From assembly GCA_036496805.1 (NCBI GenBank), contig DASXKN010000020.1:1-64000 (forward strand): a stretch of DNA of 64,000 nt, in the 5' to 3' direction. The notes below the pieces were generated by a model. That model had not been told where the DNA came from. It ran no database searches and saw only the letters and a list, made by a program, of their open reading frames with translations. The DNA is from SZAS-103 sp036496805 (GTDB lineage: Bacteria > Pseudomonadota > Gammaproteobacteria > Xanthomonadales > Xanthomonadaceae). A program made the position numbers and the translations under genes. Positions 50,826-59,574 of this stretch are shown piece after piece; the stretch's first letter is position 1, and the number at the start of each line of letters is the position of its first letter.

Positions 50826-51605
50826 ATGAGCGATCCTTCAGGCAAGCCCGGCGCGCCGACCGAAATCCCGACCACCCACTTCGGCTATCGCGACGTGCCG
50901 GTGCGCGAGAAGCAGAAACTCGTCGGCGAGGTGTTCACCTCGGTGGCGCGCAGCTACGACCGGATGAACGACCTGATGTCGCTGGGCGTGCACCGGCTGT
51001 GGAAGCGCTATTTCGTCGGCACCTCGGGCGTGAAGCGCGGCGACGCGGTGCTCGACCTCGCCGGCGGCACCGGCGACATCGCCGCCCTGCTGCACGAGCG
51101 CGTCGGCCCCGCCGGCCGGGTGGTGCTCGGCGACATCAATGGCGACATGCTCGCCGTCGGCCGCGACCGCCTGACCGACCGCGGCCTGGTCAGGGGCATC
51201 GACTACGTCCAGTGCAACGCGGAGGCGCTGCCGTTCCCGGACCGCAGCTTCGACCTGGTGACGATCGCCTTCGGCCTGCGCAACGTCACCGACAAGCCGG
51301 CGGCCCTGCGCGAGATGCAGCGCGTGCTCAGGATCGGCGGGCGCGCGCTGGTGCTGGAGTTCTCGCAGCTCAAGTCGGACTGGTTCAAGCCGGTCTACGA
51401 GTTCCATTCCTTCCAGGTGCTGCCGCGGCTGGGGCAGTTGTTCGCGAAGGATGCCGGCAGCTACCGCTACCTGGCCGAGTCGATCCGCAGGCACCCGCCG
51501 CAGGACGAGCTCAAGGCGATGATGGAAACGGCGGGCTTCGCGCGCTGCAGCTACCGCGACCTGTCCGGCGGCATGGTGGCGATCCACAGCGGCTACAGCG
51601 TGTAG
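50826..51605 (+). CDS. ubiE: Ubiquinone/menaquinone biosynthesis C-methyltransferase
   Basis: A 259-residue SAM-dependent methyltransferase that methylates the quinone ring carbon (DDMQ to DMQ, and DMK to menaquinone). Seen: FTSVARSYDRMNDLMSLGVH, the SAM site VLDLAGGTGDIA, FPDRSFDLVTIAFGLRNVTD and the C-terminal GGMVAIHSGYS. Length is normal. It is preceded by a possible promoter that overlaps its start. Confidence 0.96.
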   Translation: MSDPSGKPGAPTEIPTTHFGYRDVPVREKQKLVGEVFTSVARSYDRMNDLMSLGVHRLWKRYFVGTSGVKRGDAVLDLAGGTGDIAALLHERVGPAGRVVLGDINGDMLAVGRDRLTDRGLVRGIDYVQCNAEALPFPDRSFDLVTIAFGLRNVTDKPAALREMQRVLRIGGRALVLEFSQLKSDWFKPVYEFHSFQVLPRLGQLFAKDAGSYRYLAESIRRHPPQDELKAMMETAGFARCSYRDLSGGMVAIHSGYSV

Positions 51606-51711
51606 CAGGGACAGCCGCGAGGGCAGGCAAGCGGGGGCCTTGCGGGCCGCCCATCTTCCCTCGCCGCCGTTTAGTACACTTCGGGCTTCCATCCCCCGCC
51701 CGGATTCCGCC

Positions 51712-53718
51712 ATGCGCCACTCGTCCCGGTTGCTGCTCAAGACCCTGCCCCTGATGTGCATGCTCGTGCTGGCCGCCTGCGGCCAGAAGGGGCCCGACAT
51801 GTCCGAGACCAAGCTCAAGCACAAGCCGCCGGCGGCGAAGAAACACCTGGTCGCAATGCAACAGGAGGCCCCGGTGTCGACCGTGCGCCGGCGCGACGAG
51901 ACCAGCTACGCCGAACCCGACAAGGTGAAGATGACCCATCTGAGCCTCGACCTGACGGTGGACTTCGAGAAGAAGCAACTCGAGGGCATGGCGACGCTGG
52001 ACATGAACTGGTTCGACGACAACGCCAGCGACCTGGTGCTCGACAGCAGCGACCTGCAGATCGCCAAGGTCGAGGGCGGCGACGGCACCGGCGACTGGAA
52101 GAACCTGACCTATATGCTGGCGCCGGCCGATCCGGTGCTCGGCAGCAAGTTCACCATCCACATGCCGGCCAAGGGCAAGGATGGCCACATGCGCCAGGTG
52201 CGCATCACCTATGCGACCTCGCCGCAGGCCTCGGGCCTGCAATGGCTCGACCCGGCGATGACCGAGGGCAAGCAACAGCCCTTCATGTTCAGCCAGTCCG
52301 AGGCGATCCACGCGCGCTCGTGGATCCCGCTCCAGGACAGCCCGGGCGTGCGTTTCTCCTATACCGCGCACATCCACGTGCCGAAGAACACGATGGCGGT
52401 GATGAGCGCCGACTACGGCAATCCCGAGAAGATGCAGCGCAATGGCACCTTCCAGTTCACGATGCCGCAGCAGGTGCCTTCCTACCTGCTGGCGATCGCG
52501 GTCGGCGACCTCGCGTTCCGGCGCATCTCCGACCGTGCCGGCGTCTGGGCCGAACCGGAAATGGCGCCGAAGGCCGCCCTCGAGTTCGCCGACACCGAGA
52601 AGATGATCGAGACCACCGAAGGCCTGTACGGCCCGTATCGCTGGGGCCGCTACGACATCCTCGTGCTCCCGCCCTCGTTCCCGTTCGGCGGCATGGAGAA
52701 CCCGAAGCTGACCTTCGCCACCCCGACCGTGATCGTCGGCGACAAGTCGCTGGTTTCGCTGGTCGCGCACGAGCTCGCGCATTCGTGGTCGGGCAACCTG
52801 GTGACCAATGCGAGCTGGAAGGACATCTGGCTCAACGAGGGTTTCACCACCTACGTCCAGGCGCGCATCACCGAGGCGGTGTACGGCGCCGACCAGGCCG
52901 AGATGGAGCGGCAGATCGACCAGGAGGAGCTCGCCTCCGAGATCAGGAACAAGGAAATCAAGCCCGAGGCGCAGCTGCTGGTGCTGGACCCGATGAAGCC
53001 CGGCATCAATCCCGACGACGAGATCTCCGACATCCCGTACACCAAGGGCGCGTGGTTCCTGCAGTTCCTCGAACAGCGCTTCGGCCGCGACACCTTCGAC
53101 ACCTTCCTCAAGGGCTACTTCGACAACTTCGCTTTCCAGAGCATCTCCAGCGACGATTTCGAACGCTACCTGCGCGCCTACCTGGTGGCCAGGAATCCCA
53201 AGGCCGTCAGCGACGCCGAACTGCACGCATGGCTGCACGAGCCGGGCATCCCGGCGTTCGCCAAGGCGGCGCATTCGGCGCGCTTCGACGCGGTCGATGC
53301 CGCGCGCAAGGCCTGGCTCGGCGGCGGCGCCCTGCCCGGCGCGGACGCGACCGGCAAGTGGGTGACGCAGGAGTGGGTGCATTTCCTCGAAGGCATGCCC
53401 GACAAACTCAGCGCCGACCAGGTCTCCGCGCTCGACAAGGCCTACCACTTCACCGGCACGCCCAATGGCGAGATCGCGCAGCGCTGGTATCCGCTCACCG
53501 TGCGCAGCGACTACAAGGACGCGCGCCCGCAGATGGCGCAGTTCGTCCAGACGATCGGCCGGATGAAGCTGGTCATGCCGATCTACGCGGCGCTGGCCAA
53601 GACCCAGGACGGCTTGGCATTCGCGAAGGAGACCTTCGCCAAGGCCAAGCCCGGCTACCATCCGATCACCGCCGGCGCGGTCCAGGAAGTGCTCGACAAA
53701 GCCAAGCCCGGCAGCTGA
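51712..53718 (+). CDS. M1 family zinc aminopeptidase, lipoprotein
   Basis: A 668-residue M1 metallopeptidase resembling leukotriene-A4-hydrolase/aminopeptidase-N types. The zinc site is HELAHSW followed by WLNEGF (Glu ligand), and the substrate motif is GGMENPKLTFATP. The N-terminus has a lipobox (LVLAACG), so it is exported and lipid-anchored, where it would trim peptides in the periplasm or at the outer membrane. The domain order, beta-rich N-terminal, catalytic, and alpha-helical C-terminal, fits. The start at 51712 begins just before the signal peptide. Confidence 0.93.
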   Translation: MRHSSRLLLKTLPLMCMLVLAACGQKGPDMSETKLKHKPPAAKKHLVAMQQEAPVSTVRRRDETSYAEPDKVKMTHLSLDLTVDFEKKQLEGMATLDMNWFDDNASDLVLDSSDLQIAKVEGGDGTGDWKNLTYMLAPADPVLGSKFTIHMPAKGKDGHMRQVRITYATSPQASGLQWLDPAMTEGKQQPFMFSQSEAIHARSWIPLQDSPGVRFSYTAHIHVPKNTMAVMSADYGNPEKMQRNGTFQFTMPQQVPSYLLAIAVGDLAFRRISDRAGVWAEPEMAPKAALEFADTEKMIETTEGLYGPYRWGRYDILVLPPSFPFGGMENPKLTFATPTVIVGDKSLVSLVAHELAHSWSGNLVTNASWKDIWLNEGFTTYVQARITEAVYGADQAEMERQIDQEELASEIRNKEIKPEAQLLVLDPMKPGINPDDEISDIPYTKGAWFLQFLEQRFGRDTFDTFLKGYFDNFAFQSISSDDFERYLRAYLVARNPKAVSDAELHAWLHEPGIPAFAKAAHSARFDAVDAARKAWLGGGALPGADATGKWVTQEWVHFLEGMPDKLSADQVSALDKAYHFTGTPNGEIAQRWYPLTVRSDYKDARPQMAQFVQTIGRMKLVMPIYAALAKTQDGLAFAKETFAKAKPGYHPITAGAVQEVLDKAKPGS

Positions 53719-53873
53719 CGGGTTTCAATGCAGATGATTGAACCTCCTGTTCAACATTTGCGCACCCGGTTCGGCGGCCGGAGGCGCTCCATGCGCCTCC
53801 CGCCACTTCCCACGTCCATGTGGGTCGCATGTCCGAACCGGGTGCCACTGTCGGTTCGCAAAGGGCATTCCTG

Positions 53874-54869
53874 ATGGGACGTGGAAAAACGGCGCTGCTG
53901 ACGACCCTGGGGCTGGCGGCGGCGACGGTTGGCGTCGCGGCCTGGGCGCCCGAGGCGGTGCTGGCGGCCGAGTTCGCGCGCCAGCGCCTGCTCGCCGGCG
54001 CGCAGCGCTACGCGATCGAGCTGGCCGGCCATCGCTGGAGCTACCTCGACGCCGGCCGCTCACGTTCGGCGCGCACCGCGGCGCGCAAGGGACGGATTAC
54101 GGCGGGCACCGGCAAGCCGGTGGTCGTGCTGGTCCACGGCTTCACCGGCAGCAAGGAGAACTGGCTGCCGCTGATGCGCGAGATGGCCGGCGACTGCCGC
54201 CTGATCGCACCCGACCTGCCCGGCTGGGGCGAGAGCCAGCGCCTGGCGGCCGCTGACTATGGCGCCAGCGCCCAGGTCGAACGGCTCGCGCATTTCCTGC
54301 GCGAACTGCCGGCGATCGTGGGGCATGAGGGGCCGCCGGCGCTGCTGGTCGGCCATTCCATGGGTGGGCAGATCGCCGGCCTGCTGGCGGCGCGCCACCC
54401 GGAACTGGTGTCGCGGCTGGTGCTGATGTCGGCCTCGGGCGTGCAGTTCGAAGTGAACGAGTTCGGCCACGGCGTGCTCGCCGGCGACAACCCGTTCGGG
54501 GTCGGCAGCCGTGCCCAGTTGCACCGCTACCTCGGCATGGTGTTCATGCAGCCGCCGCTGGTGCCCTGGCCGTTCGACGAAGCGATGGTGCAGCGGCGGC
54601 GCGACGATGCCGCCTTCGAGCAACGGGTGCTCGACGACATCGGCCGCGGCCCTGCCGCCTTCGCCCTGCAGCAGGAACTGGCCGCGATCCGGGCGCCCAC
54701 CCTGCTGCTCTGGGGCCGCGAGGACCGCGTCATCGACCCGAGCGCGGTCGCGATTTTCGAGTCGGGCCTGCGCGATTACCGCACTTCCCTCTTGAATGCG
54801 TGCGGCCACATGCCGATGATGGAACATGCGCGGGAAACCGCGACCGCACTCAAGGATTTCCTGGAATGA
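53874..54869 (+). CDS. Alpha/beta hydrolase with N-terminal membrane segment
   Basis: A 331-residue hydrolase. An N-terminal hydrophobic helix (TALLTTLGLAAATVGVAAW) targets it to the membrane or periplasm. The catalytic elements are VVVLVHGFTGSKENW (oxyanion hole), the nucleophile Ser in LVGHSMGGQ, the Asp in GREDRVIDP and the His in ACGHMPMMEH. It resembles lipase or ester hydrolase families (monoacylglycerol lipase-like). Upstream in-frame starts at 53820 and 53829 are possible; AAGGG before 53874 supports the choice. The stop overlaps the next gene (ATGA). Confidence 0.85.
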   Translation: MGRGKTALLTTLGLAAATVGVAAWAPEAVLAAEFARQRLLAGAQRYAIELAGHRWSYLDAGRSRSARTAARKGRITAGTGKPVVVLVHGFTGSKENWLPLMREMAGDCRLIAPDLPGWGESQRLAAADYGASAQVERLAHFLRELPAIVGHEGPPALLVGHSMGGQIAGLLAARHPELVSRLVLMSASGVQFEVNEFGHGVLAGDNPFGVGSRAQLHRYLGMVFMQPPLVPWPFDEAMVQRRRDDAAFEQRVLDDIGRGPAAFALQQELAAIRAPTLLLWGREDRVIDPSAVAIFESGLRDYRTSLLNACGHMPMMEHARETATALKDFLE

Positions 54870-55618
54870 ACATGCGCCACAAGACCGCCCGGGCCTGGAT
54901 GCTCGCGCCCCTGGCTGCACTGCTGCTGGCGGGATGCGGCCCGTCGGCGAGCGAGCTGGCCGCCCAGCGCGCGGCGGCGGCAAAGCTCGAAAAGGAAGCG
55001 GCGGCCAACGCGCAGGCGCGCAACTACGTGCAGGCGCGCGACGCCGGCCAGTACGAACTGGCCCAGAACTACGCCATCCAGCTGCTGCACGACGCCCCCG
55101 ACAGCGTCGCCGCGCGCGAGGTGCGCGGCACCCTCGAGGACACCAACGTCAAGGCCGACGAATCGCGCGACAAGCGGCGGCTGAGCCAGTTGTGGACCTA
55201 CAACACCGAGCTTCTCGAGGGCAGCGGCGACAACAACGTCGTCCACACCGCGTCCATCTACGCCAGCAAGGACCCCAACGACGTCGCCGGCAACGATTCG
55301 CCGGTGCGGCTGGTGCTGCGCCGCCATCCCAAGTGGGGTCGCAGCGCCTACCTCGTGCTCGACCACGGCGAGTTCGACTGCCCGCCGGGCTGCAAGGTAC
55401 CCCTGCAGTTCGACGACCAGGAACCGAAGATGATGGCGTCCAGCAAGTCGGACCAGAACAAGCAGGCGATGTTCATCGACGACGAGCAGTCTGTCCGCGA
55501 CGCGCTCGACAAGATCCGCGCGATCACCATCAAGACCAGCGTCGACGGCCGTCCGCGCACGCTCACCTTCGAGGTCGGCGGCTTCGACCGCGCGCAGCTC
55601 GAGCGTCACCTGCAGTAG
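54866..55618 (+). CDS. Lipoprotein of unknown function
   Basis: A 250-residue lipoprotein: signal peptide with lipobox LLLAGCG, an Ala/Glu/Gln-rich helix (ELAAQRAAAAKLEKEAAANA), a short repeat-like helical part, and a beta-rich domain from about 100 on (VHTASIYASKDP, VRLVLRRHPKWGRSAYLVL). No catalytic residues were recognised. It is coupled by ATGA to the alpha/beta hydrolase, so the two probably act together at the envelope. It is convergent with the PfkB-family gene, with 12 bp between. Confidence 0.75.
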   Translation: MNMRHKTARAWMLAPLAALLLAGCGPSASELAAQRAAAAKLEKEAAANAQARNYVQARDAGQYELAQNYAIQLLHDAPDSVAAREVRGTLEDTNVKADESRDKRRLSQLWTYNTELLEGSGDNNVVHTASIYASKDPNDVAGNDSPVRLVLRRHPKWGRSAYLVLDHGEFDCPPGCKVPLQFDDQEPKMMASSKSDQNKQAMFIDDEQSVRDALDKIRAITIKTSVDGRPRTLTFEVGGFDRAQLERHLQ

Positions 55619-55630
55619 GCAGGCGACGCG

Positions 55631-56566
55631 TTACTTCAGCGCATAGCCGAACTGCTGGCGGAACTGCTCGGCGAATTGCGCGTAGTCGAAGCGCTGGTTC
55701 TGGGTGCCCGGGTGCTCGATCTTCAACGCGCCCATCAGCGAGGCCATGCGGCCTACCGTGGCGAGTTCGTAGCCGCGCTCGAGGCCGAAGATCAGCCCGG
55801 CGCGATAGGCGTCCCCGCAGCCGGTCGGATCGGTGATCCGGCGTTCGTGCGCCGGCGGGATCTCGAGGGTCTCGCCGCCGGCGTGGACGCGCGATCCCTT
55901 CGGGCCGTGCGTCACGATGTAGGCCTTCACCCTGGATGCGATCTCGGCGGCGCTCCAGCCAGTGCGCTCGTGCAGCAGGTTCGATTCGTAGTCGTTGACG
56001 GTGACGTAGGTCGCCAGCTCGATGAAGTGGCGGAACTCCTCGCCGTTGAACAGCGGCATCGCCTGTCCCGGGTCGAAGATGAAGGGAATGCCGCGCGCCG
56101 CGAAATCGCGGGCGTGCTGGAGCATCGCATCGCGGCCGTCCGGCCCGACGATTCCGAAGGTCACATCCGCGACGTCGCCGACGCGGTTCTCGTGCGAACG
56201 CATCATCGCGCCCGGGTGGAAGGCGGTGATCTGGTTGTCGTCGAGGTCGGTGGTGATGAAGGCCTGCGCCGTGAACAGCTCGGGCAGCACCTTGACGTGG
56301 TCGAGGCGGATGCCGCAGGCCTCGAAGTGCTCGCGGTACGGGCCGAAGTCCTGGCCGACGGTCGCCATCGGCACCGGATCGCCGCCGAGCAGCTTGAGGT
56401 TGTAGGCGATGTTGCCGGCGCAGCCGCCGAACTCGCGGCGCATGCGCGGCACCAGGAAGGACACGTTCAGGATGTGCACCTTGTCCGGCAGGATGTGGTT
56501 CTTGAACTGGTCCTGGAAGACCATGATGGTGTCGTAGGCGAGGGAACCGCAGATCAGGGCCGACAT
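55631..56566 (-). CDS. PfkB-family carbohydrate kinase (adenosine kinase-like)
   Basis: A 311-residue ribokinase-fold enzyme. FGGCAGNIAYNLKLLGG is the N-terminal substrate motif (GG dipeptide), and DPTGCGDAYRAGL is the C-terminal PfkB signature with the catalytic Asp in GCGD. The sequence is like bacterial adenosine/nucleoside kinases, but ribose, fructose-phosphate or another substrate is possible. GGAG six bases before ATG 56566 supports the start. It stands alone, divergent from mreB. Confidence 0.85.
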   Translation of the reverse strand: MSALICGSLAYDTIMVFQDQFKNHILPDKVHILNVSFLVPRMRREFGGCAGNIAYNLKLLGGDPVPMATVGQDFGPYREHFEACGIRLDHVKVLPELFTAQAFITTDLDDNQITAFHPGAMMRSHENRVGDVADVTFGIVGPDGRDAMLQHARDFAARGIPFIFDPGQAMPLFNGEEFRHFIELATYVTVNDYESNLLHERTGWSAAEIASRVKAYIVTHGPKGSRVHAGGETLEIPPAHERRITDPTGCGDAYRAGLIFGLERGYELATVGRMASLMGALKIEHPGTQNQRFDYAQFAEQFRQQFGYALK

Positions 56567-56882
56567 CGGGAACTCCGTGGGTGATTCCGGGCGGACGCGA
56601 CATTCGCACCGTCTCCGGAGGGCGCGCGAAAACCGGGCGGGAGGCATGCCACGCCGCCTGCCGCCCAGGGGTTCGCGCCGAGGGCGGCATGGTAACGCCT
56701 GCGCTTCGCGCATGGGAGCGGGTCGTCAAACGGTCACCGGCGAGCGCGACAATGCAGGCCCCGCGCCGGCCCTCATTCTCAGGAGCTGAACGCAAGTTTC
56801 CTTGTCCGGAGGACAGCCCGGTTGATACCCTAGCGGGCTCGCTGTCCGCTCCACCTCTGTCCCACTCCCCCAAAGCCCACGC
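56567..56882 (+). promoter_or_regulatory. Intergenic region upstream of mreB with a candidate promoter
   Basis: This 316-bp interval must hold the promoter for the rod-shape operon. TTGTCC at 56802-56807 with GATACC at 56824-56829 (16-bp spacer) is a plausible pair, about 55 bp before mreB. No Shine-Dalgarno sequence precedes mreB, and no strong hairpin was recognised. Confidence 0.35.
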
Positions 56883-57935
56883 ATGCTCCCCAAGAGACTC
56901 CGGGGCCTGTTCTCGACCGATCTTTCGATCGATCTGGGAACGGCCAACACCCTCATTTACGTCCGCGACCAGGGCATCGTCCTGAACGAACCCTCGGTCG
57001 TCGCGATCCGCCAGGACCGCGTGCCCGGCTCGCAGCGATCGGTCGCCGCGGTCGGCATCGAGGCCAAGCAGATGCTCGGCCGCACCCCTGGCCACATCAC
57101 CACGATCCGGCCGCTGAAGGATGGCGTCATCGCCGACTTCACGACCACCGAGGAGATGCTCAAGTACTTCATCCGCAAGGTGCACAAGTCGCGCTTCCTG
57201 CGGCCGAGCCCGCGCGTGCTGATCTGCGTGCCCTGCGGTTCGACCCAGGTCGAGCGCCGCGCGATCAAGGAATCGGCCGAGGAGGCCGGCGCGCGCGAGG
57301 TGTTCCTGATCGAGGAGCCGATGGCCGCCGCGATCGGCGCCGGCATCCCGATCCACGAAGCACGCGGCTCGATGGTGATCGACATCGGCGGCGGCACTTC
57401 GGAAGTGGCGGTGATCTCGCTCAACGGCATCGTCTACGCGCAGTCGGTGCGCATCGGCGGCGACCGCTTCGACGAGGCGATCATCAGCTACGTGCGCCGC
57501 AACCACGGCACCCTGATCGGCGAGTCCACCGCCGAGCGCATCAAGATGGAAGTCGGTTGCGCGTTCCAGCAGGGCGAAGGCAAGGTCCGCTCGATGGAAG
57601 TCTCCGGCCGCAACCTCGCCGAAGGCGTGCCGAGGACGTTCAGGATCGACGCGAACGAGGTGCTCGAAGCCCTGCATGAAACGCTGTCCGGGATCGTCGC
57701 GGCGGTGCGCCAGGCACTCGAGCAGACCCCGCCGGAACTGTGCGCGGACGTTGCCGAGCGCGGCATCGTGCTCACCGGTGGCGGCGCCCTGCTGCGCGAT
57801 CTCGACAAGCTGATCTCCGCCGAGACCGGCCTGCACGTCTACGTCGCCGACGACCCGCTGACCTGCGTGGCGCGCGGTGGCGGACGGGCGCTGGAGATGG
57901 TCGACAAGGGCAACGACTTCTTCACCCGCGAATAG
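56883..57935 (+). CDS. mreB: Rod-shape actin-like protein MreB
   Basis: A 350-residue bacterial actin that forms membrane-bound filaments and guides lateral wall synthesis. ATP-site motifs are present: SIDLGTANTLIY (phosphate 1), VIDIGGGTSEVAVIS (phosphate 2) and GIVLTGGGALLRDLD (adenosine). The amphipathic N-terminus MLPKRLRGLF is the usual membrane anchor. It is the first gene of mreB-mreC-mreD-mrdA-rodA. Confidence 0.98.
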   Translation: MLPKRLRGLFSTDLSIDLGTANTLIYVRDQGIVLNEPSVVAIRQDRVPGSQRSVAAVGIEAKQMLGRTPGHITTIRPLKDGVIADFTTTEEMLKYFIRKVHKSRFLRPSPRVLICVPCGSTQVERRAIKESAEEAGAREVFLIEEPMAAAIGAGIPIHEARGSMVIDIGGGTSEVAVISLNGIVYAQSVRIGGDRFDEAIISYVRRNHGTLIGESTAERIKMEVGCAFQQGEGKVRSMEVSGRNLAEGVPRTFRIDANEVLEALHETLSGIVAAVRQALEQTPPELCADVAERGIVLTGGGALLRDLDKLISAETGLHVYVADDPLTCVARGGGRALEMVDKGNDFFTRE

Positions 57936-58038
57936 GAAATCGCCGCGTCCGTCGCGCGATGCGTCGTGACCGGCGCTCGCGCCATTGCTGCGGGCGCCGT
58001 TTCCGATTCTGCAGCCCAGCAAGAGATCTCCGCGTCGC

Positions 58039-59076
58039 GTGGCTTATTCCAGCTCCAGCAATCTTCGAGCCAGCAATCTTCGCTCCGGCATTCCTCGCGA
58101 CGGCGGCGGCGCACTGCGGCTGCTGGCCTACGTCGCGCTCGCCATCGCGTTGATGGTGTCCGATCATCGCGGCGGGCTGTTCGCGCGCCTGCACCAGTCC
58201 GTCGCGGGCGCCGCCGCGCCTGCATGGTGGCTGGCCTCGCTGCCGGGACGACTGGTCGGTTCGGGCAAGACCCTGCTCACCGACCAGGCACAGCTACGGC
58301 ATGACAATGCCTCGCTGCACCGGCAGCTGCTGATCGCGCAGGCGCGCATCCAGGGCCTGCAGGCGCTGGCGGACGAGAACGATCGCCTGCGCGGCCTGCT
58401 CGGCGGCACCCGCGGCGACCGGCTCGCGGTGCAGATGGCGGACGTGCTCGAGATCGATCTCGATCCGGAACGCCAGCGCATCGTCCTCGACGTCGGCGCC
58501 AACCAGGGCGTGCACGTCGGCCAGGCCGTGATCGACACCGGCGGCGTGATGGGACAGGTGATCGAGGTCACGTCCGGACAGGCAACCGTCCTGCTGGTGA
58601 GCGATCCCGATCACGCCGTCCCGGTGCAGGCGGTGCGCAGCGGGCTGCGCCTGATCGCCTACGGCACCGGCCGCGGCGACCGGCTGACCGTGCCGAACAT
58701 CCCCCAGAGCGGCGACCTGAAGGTCGGCGACGAGCTCGTCACCTCCGGCATCGGCGGACGTTTTCCCGCCGGGTTTCCGGTCGGACGCGTGACCGCGCTG
58801 CAGCCGGATCCGAACCACTCCTTCGTTGCCGCGACACTGACGCCGGCTGCACGCCTGGACCGCAGTGGCAGCGTCCTGCTGGTGTGGAACCTGCCCGACG
58901 ACGGCGTACCGGTCGGTCCATCCGAATCGGGCGAGGCCGCGACACGACGCGCGCAGGCTTCGCTGGAACTGCGCAACGCGGCGACATCGACAAACACATC
59001 GGTACCCGCTTCATCGAATCCGGCCGCATCGAAACCAGCTCCAGTGAAACCTGCCCCGGCGGAGCCGTCGCGATGA
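58039..59076 (+). CDS. mreC: Rod-shape protein MreC
   Basis: A 345-residue bitopic protein that links MreB, MreD and PBP2 in the periplasm. One membrane helix (RLLAYVALAIALMVSD) is followed by a coiled coil (about 80-110: LRHDNASLHRQLLIAQARIQ) and two beta-barrel domains (VLDVGANQGVHVGQAVID, GDELVTSGIGGRFPAGFPVG). The C-terminal 50 residues are Pro/Ala/Ser-rich. GTG 58039 is the likely start; a TTG at 57985 is an alternative. The stop overlaps mreD in ATGA. Confidence 0.93.
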   Translation: MAYSSSSNLRASNLRSGIPRDGGGALRLLAYVALAIALMVSDHRGGLFARLHQSVAGAAAPAWWLASLPGRLVGSGKTLLTDQAQLRHDNASLHRQLLIAQARIQGLQALADENDRLRGLLGGTRGDRLAVQMADVLEIDLDPERQRIVLDVGANQGVHVGQAVIDTGGVMGQVIEVTSGQATVLLVSDPDHAVPVQAVRSGLRLIAYGTGRGDRLTVPNIPQSGDLKVGDELVTSGIGGRFPAGFPVGRVTALQPDPNHSFVAATLTPAARLDRSGSVLLVWNLPDDGVPVGPSESGEAATRRAQASLELRNAATSTNTSVPASSNPAASKPAPVKPAPAEPSR

Positions 59077-59564
59077 ACCGCACCCACGCCGGCCTGTTCT
59101 GGCTGCCGCTGAGCGCAGCACTCGCGCTGATCCTCGGCCTGCTGCCGCTGCCCGATGCGATCGCGCCGCTGCGCCCGTATTTCCTCGCCCTCGTGCTGAT
59201 CTACTGGCTGCTGGAAACGCCCGACAAGGTCGGCATGGGCACGGCCTTCGTGCTCGGACTCGCCGGCGATCTCGCGCTCGGCACCCTGATCGGCGAACAG
59301 GCGCTGCGGCTCACCGTCCTCGCCTTCCTCGTGCAGCGCTTCCGCACGCGGATGCGCTTCTTCCCGTTGTGGCAGCAGGCGGTGGTGGTGTTCGCGCTGC
59401 TGATGGGCGACCGCGCGATCGCGGCCATCGTGCACCTGGCGATCGGCGAAGGCGCGCCGCGCTGGACATCCTGGTTCGCGCCGCTGCTCGCGCTGCCGCT
59501 GTGGCCGTGGCTGGTGGTGCTGTTCGACACCCTGCGGATGCGTGCGCGCGACCGCCGGCGTTGA
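59073..59564 (+). CDS. mreD: Rod-shape protein MreD
   Basis: A 163-residue membrane protein with five to six helices, as expected for MreD: FWLPLSAALALILGLLPLP at the start, GLAGDLALGTLIGEQAL in the middle and LWPWLVVLFDTLR at the end. It is a partner of MreC within the elongasome. The ATGA overlap with mreC and 10-bp gap to mrdA show one transcript. Confidence 0.94.
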   Translation: MNRTHAGLFWLPLSAALALILGLLPLPDAIAPLRPYFLALVLIYWLLETPDKVGMGTAFVLGLAGDLALGTLIGEQALRLTVLAFLVQRFRTRMRFFPLWQQAVVVFALLMGDRAIAAIVHLAIGEGAPRWTSWFAPLLALPLWPWLVVLFDTLRMRARDRRR

Positions 59565-59574
59565 GCGTGGTCCG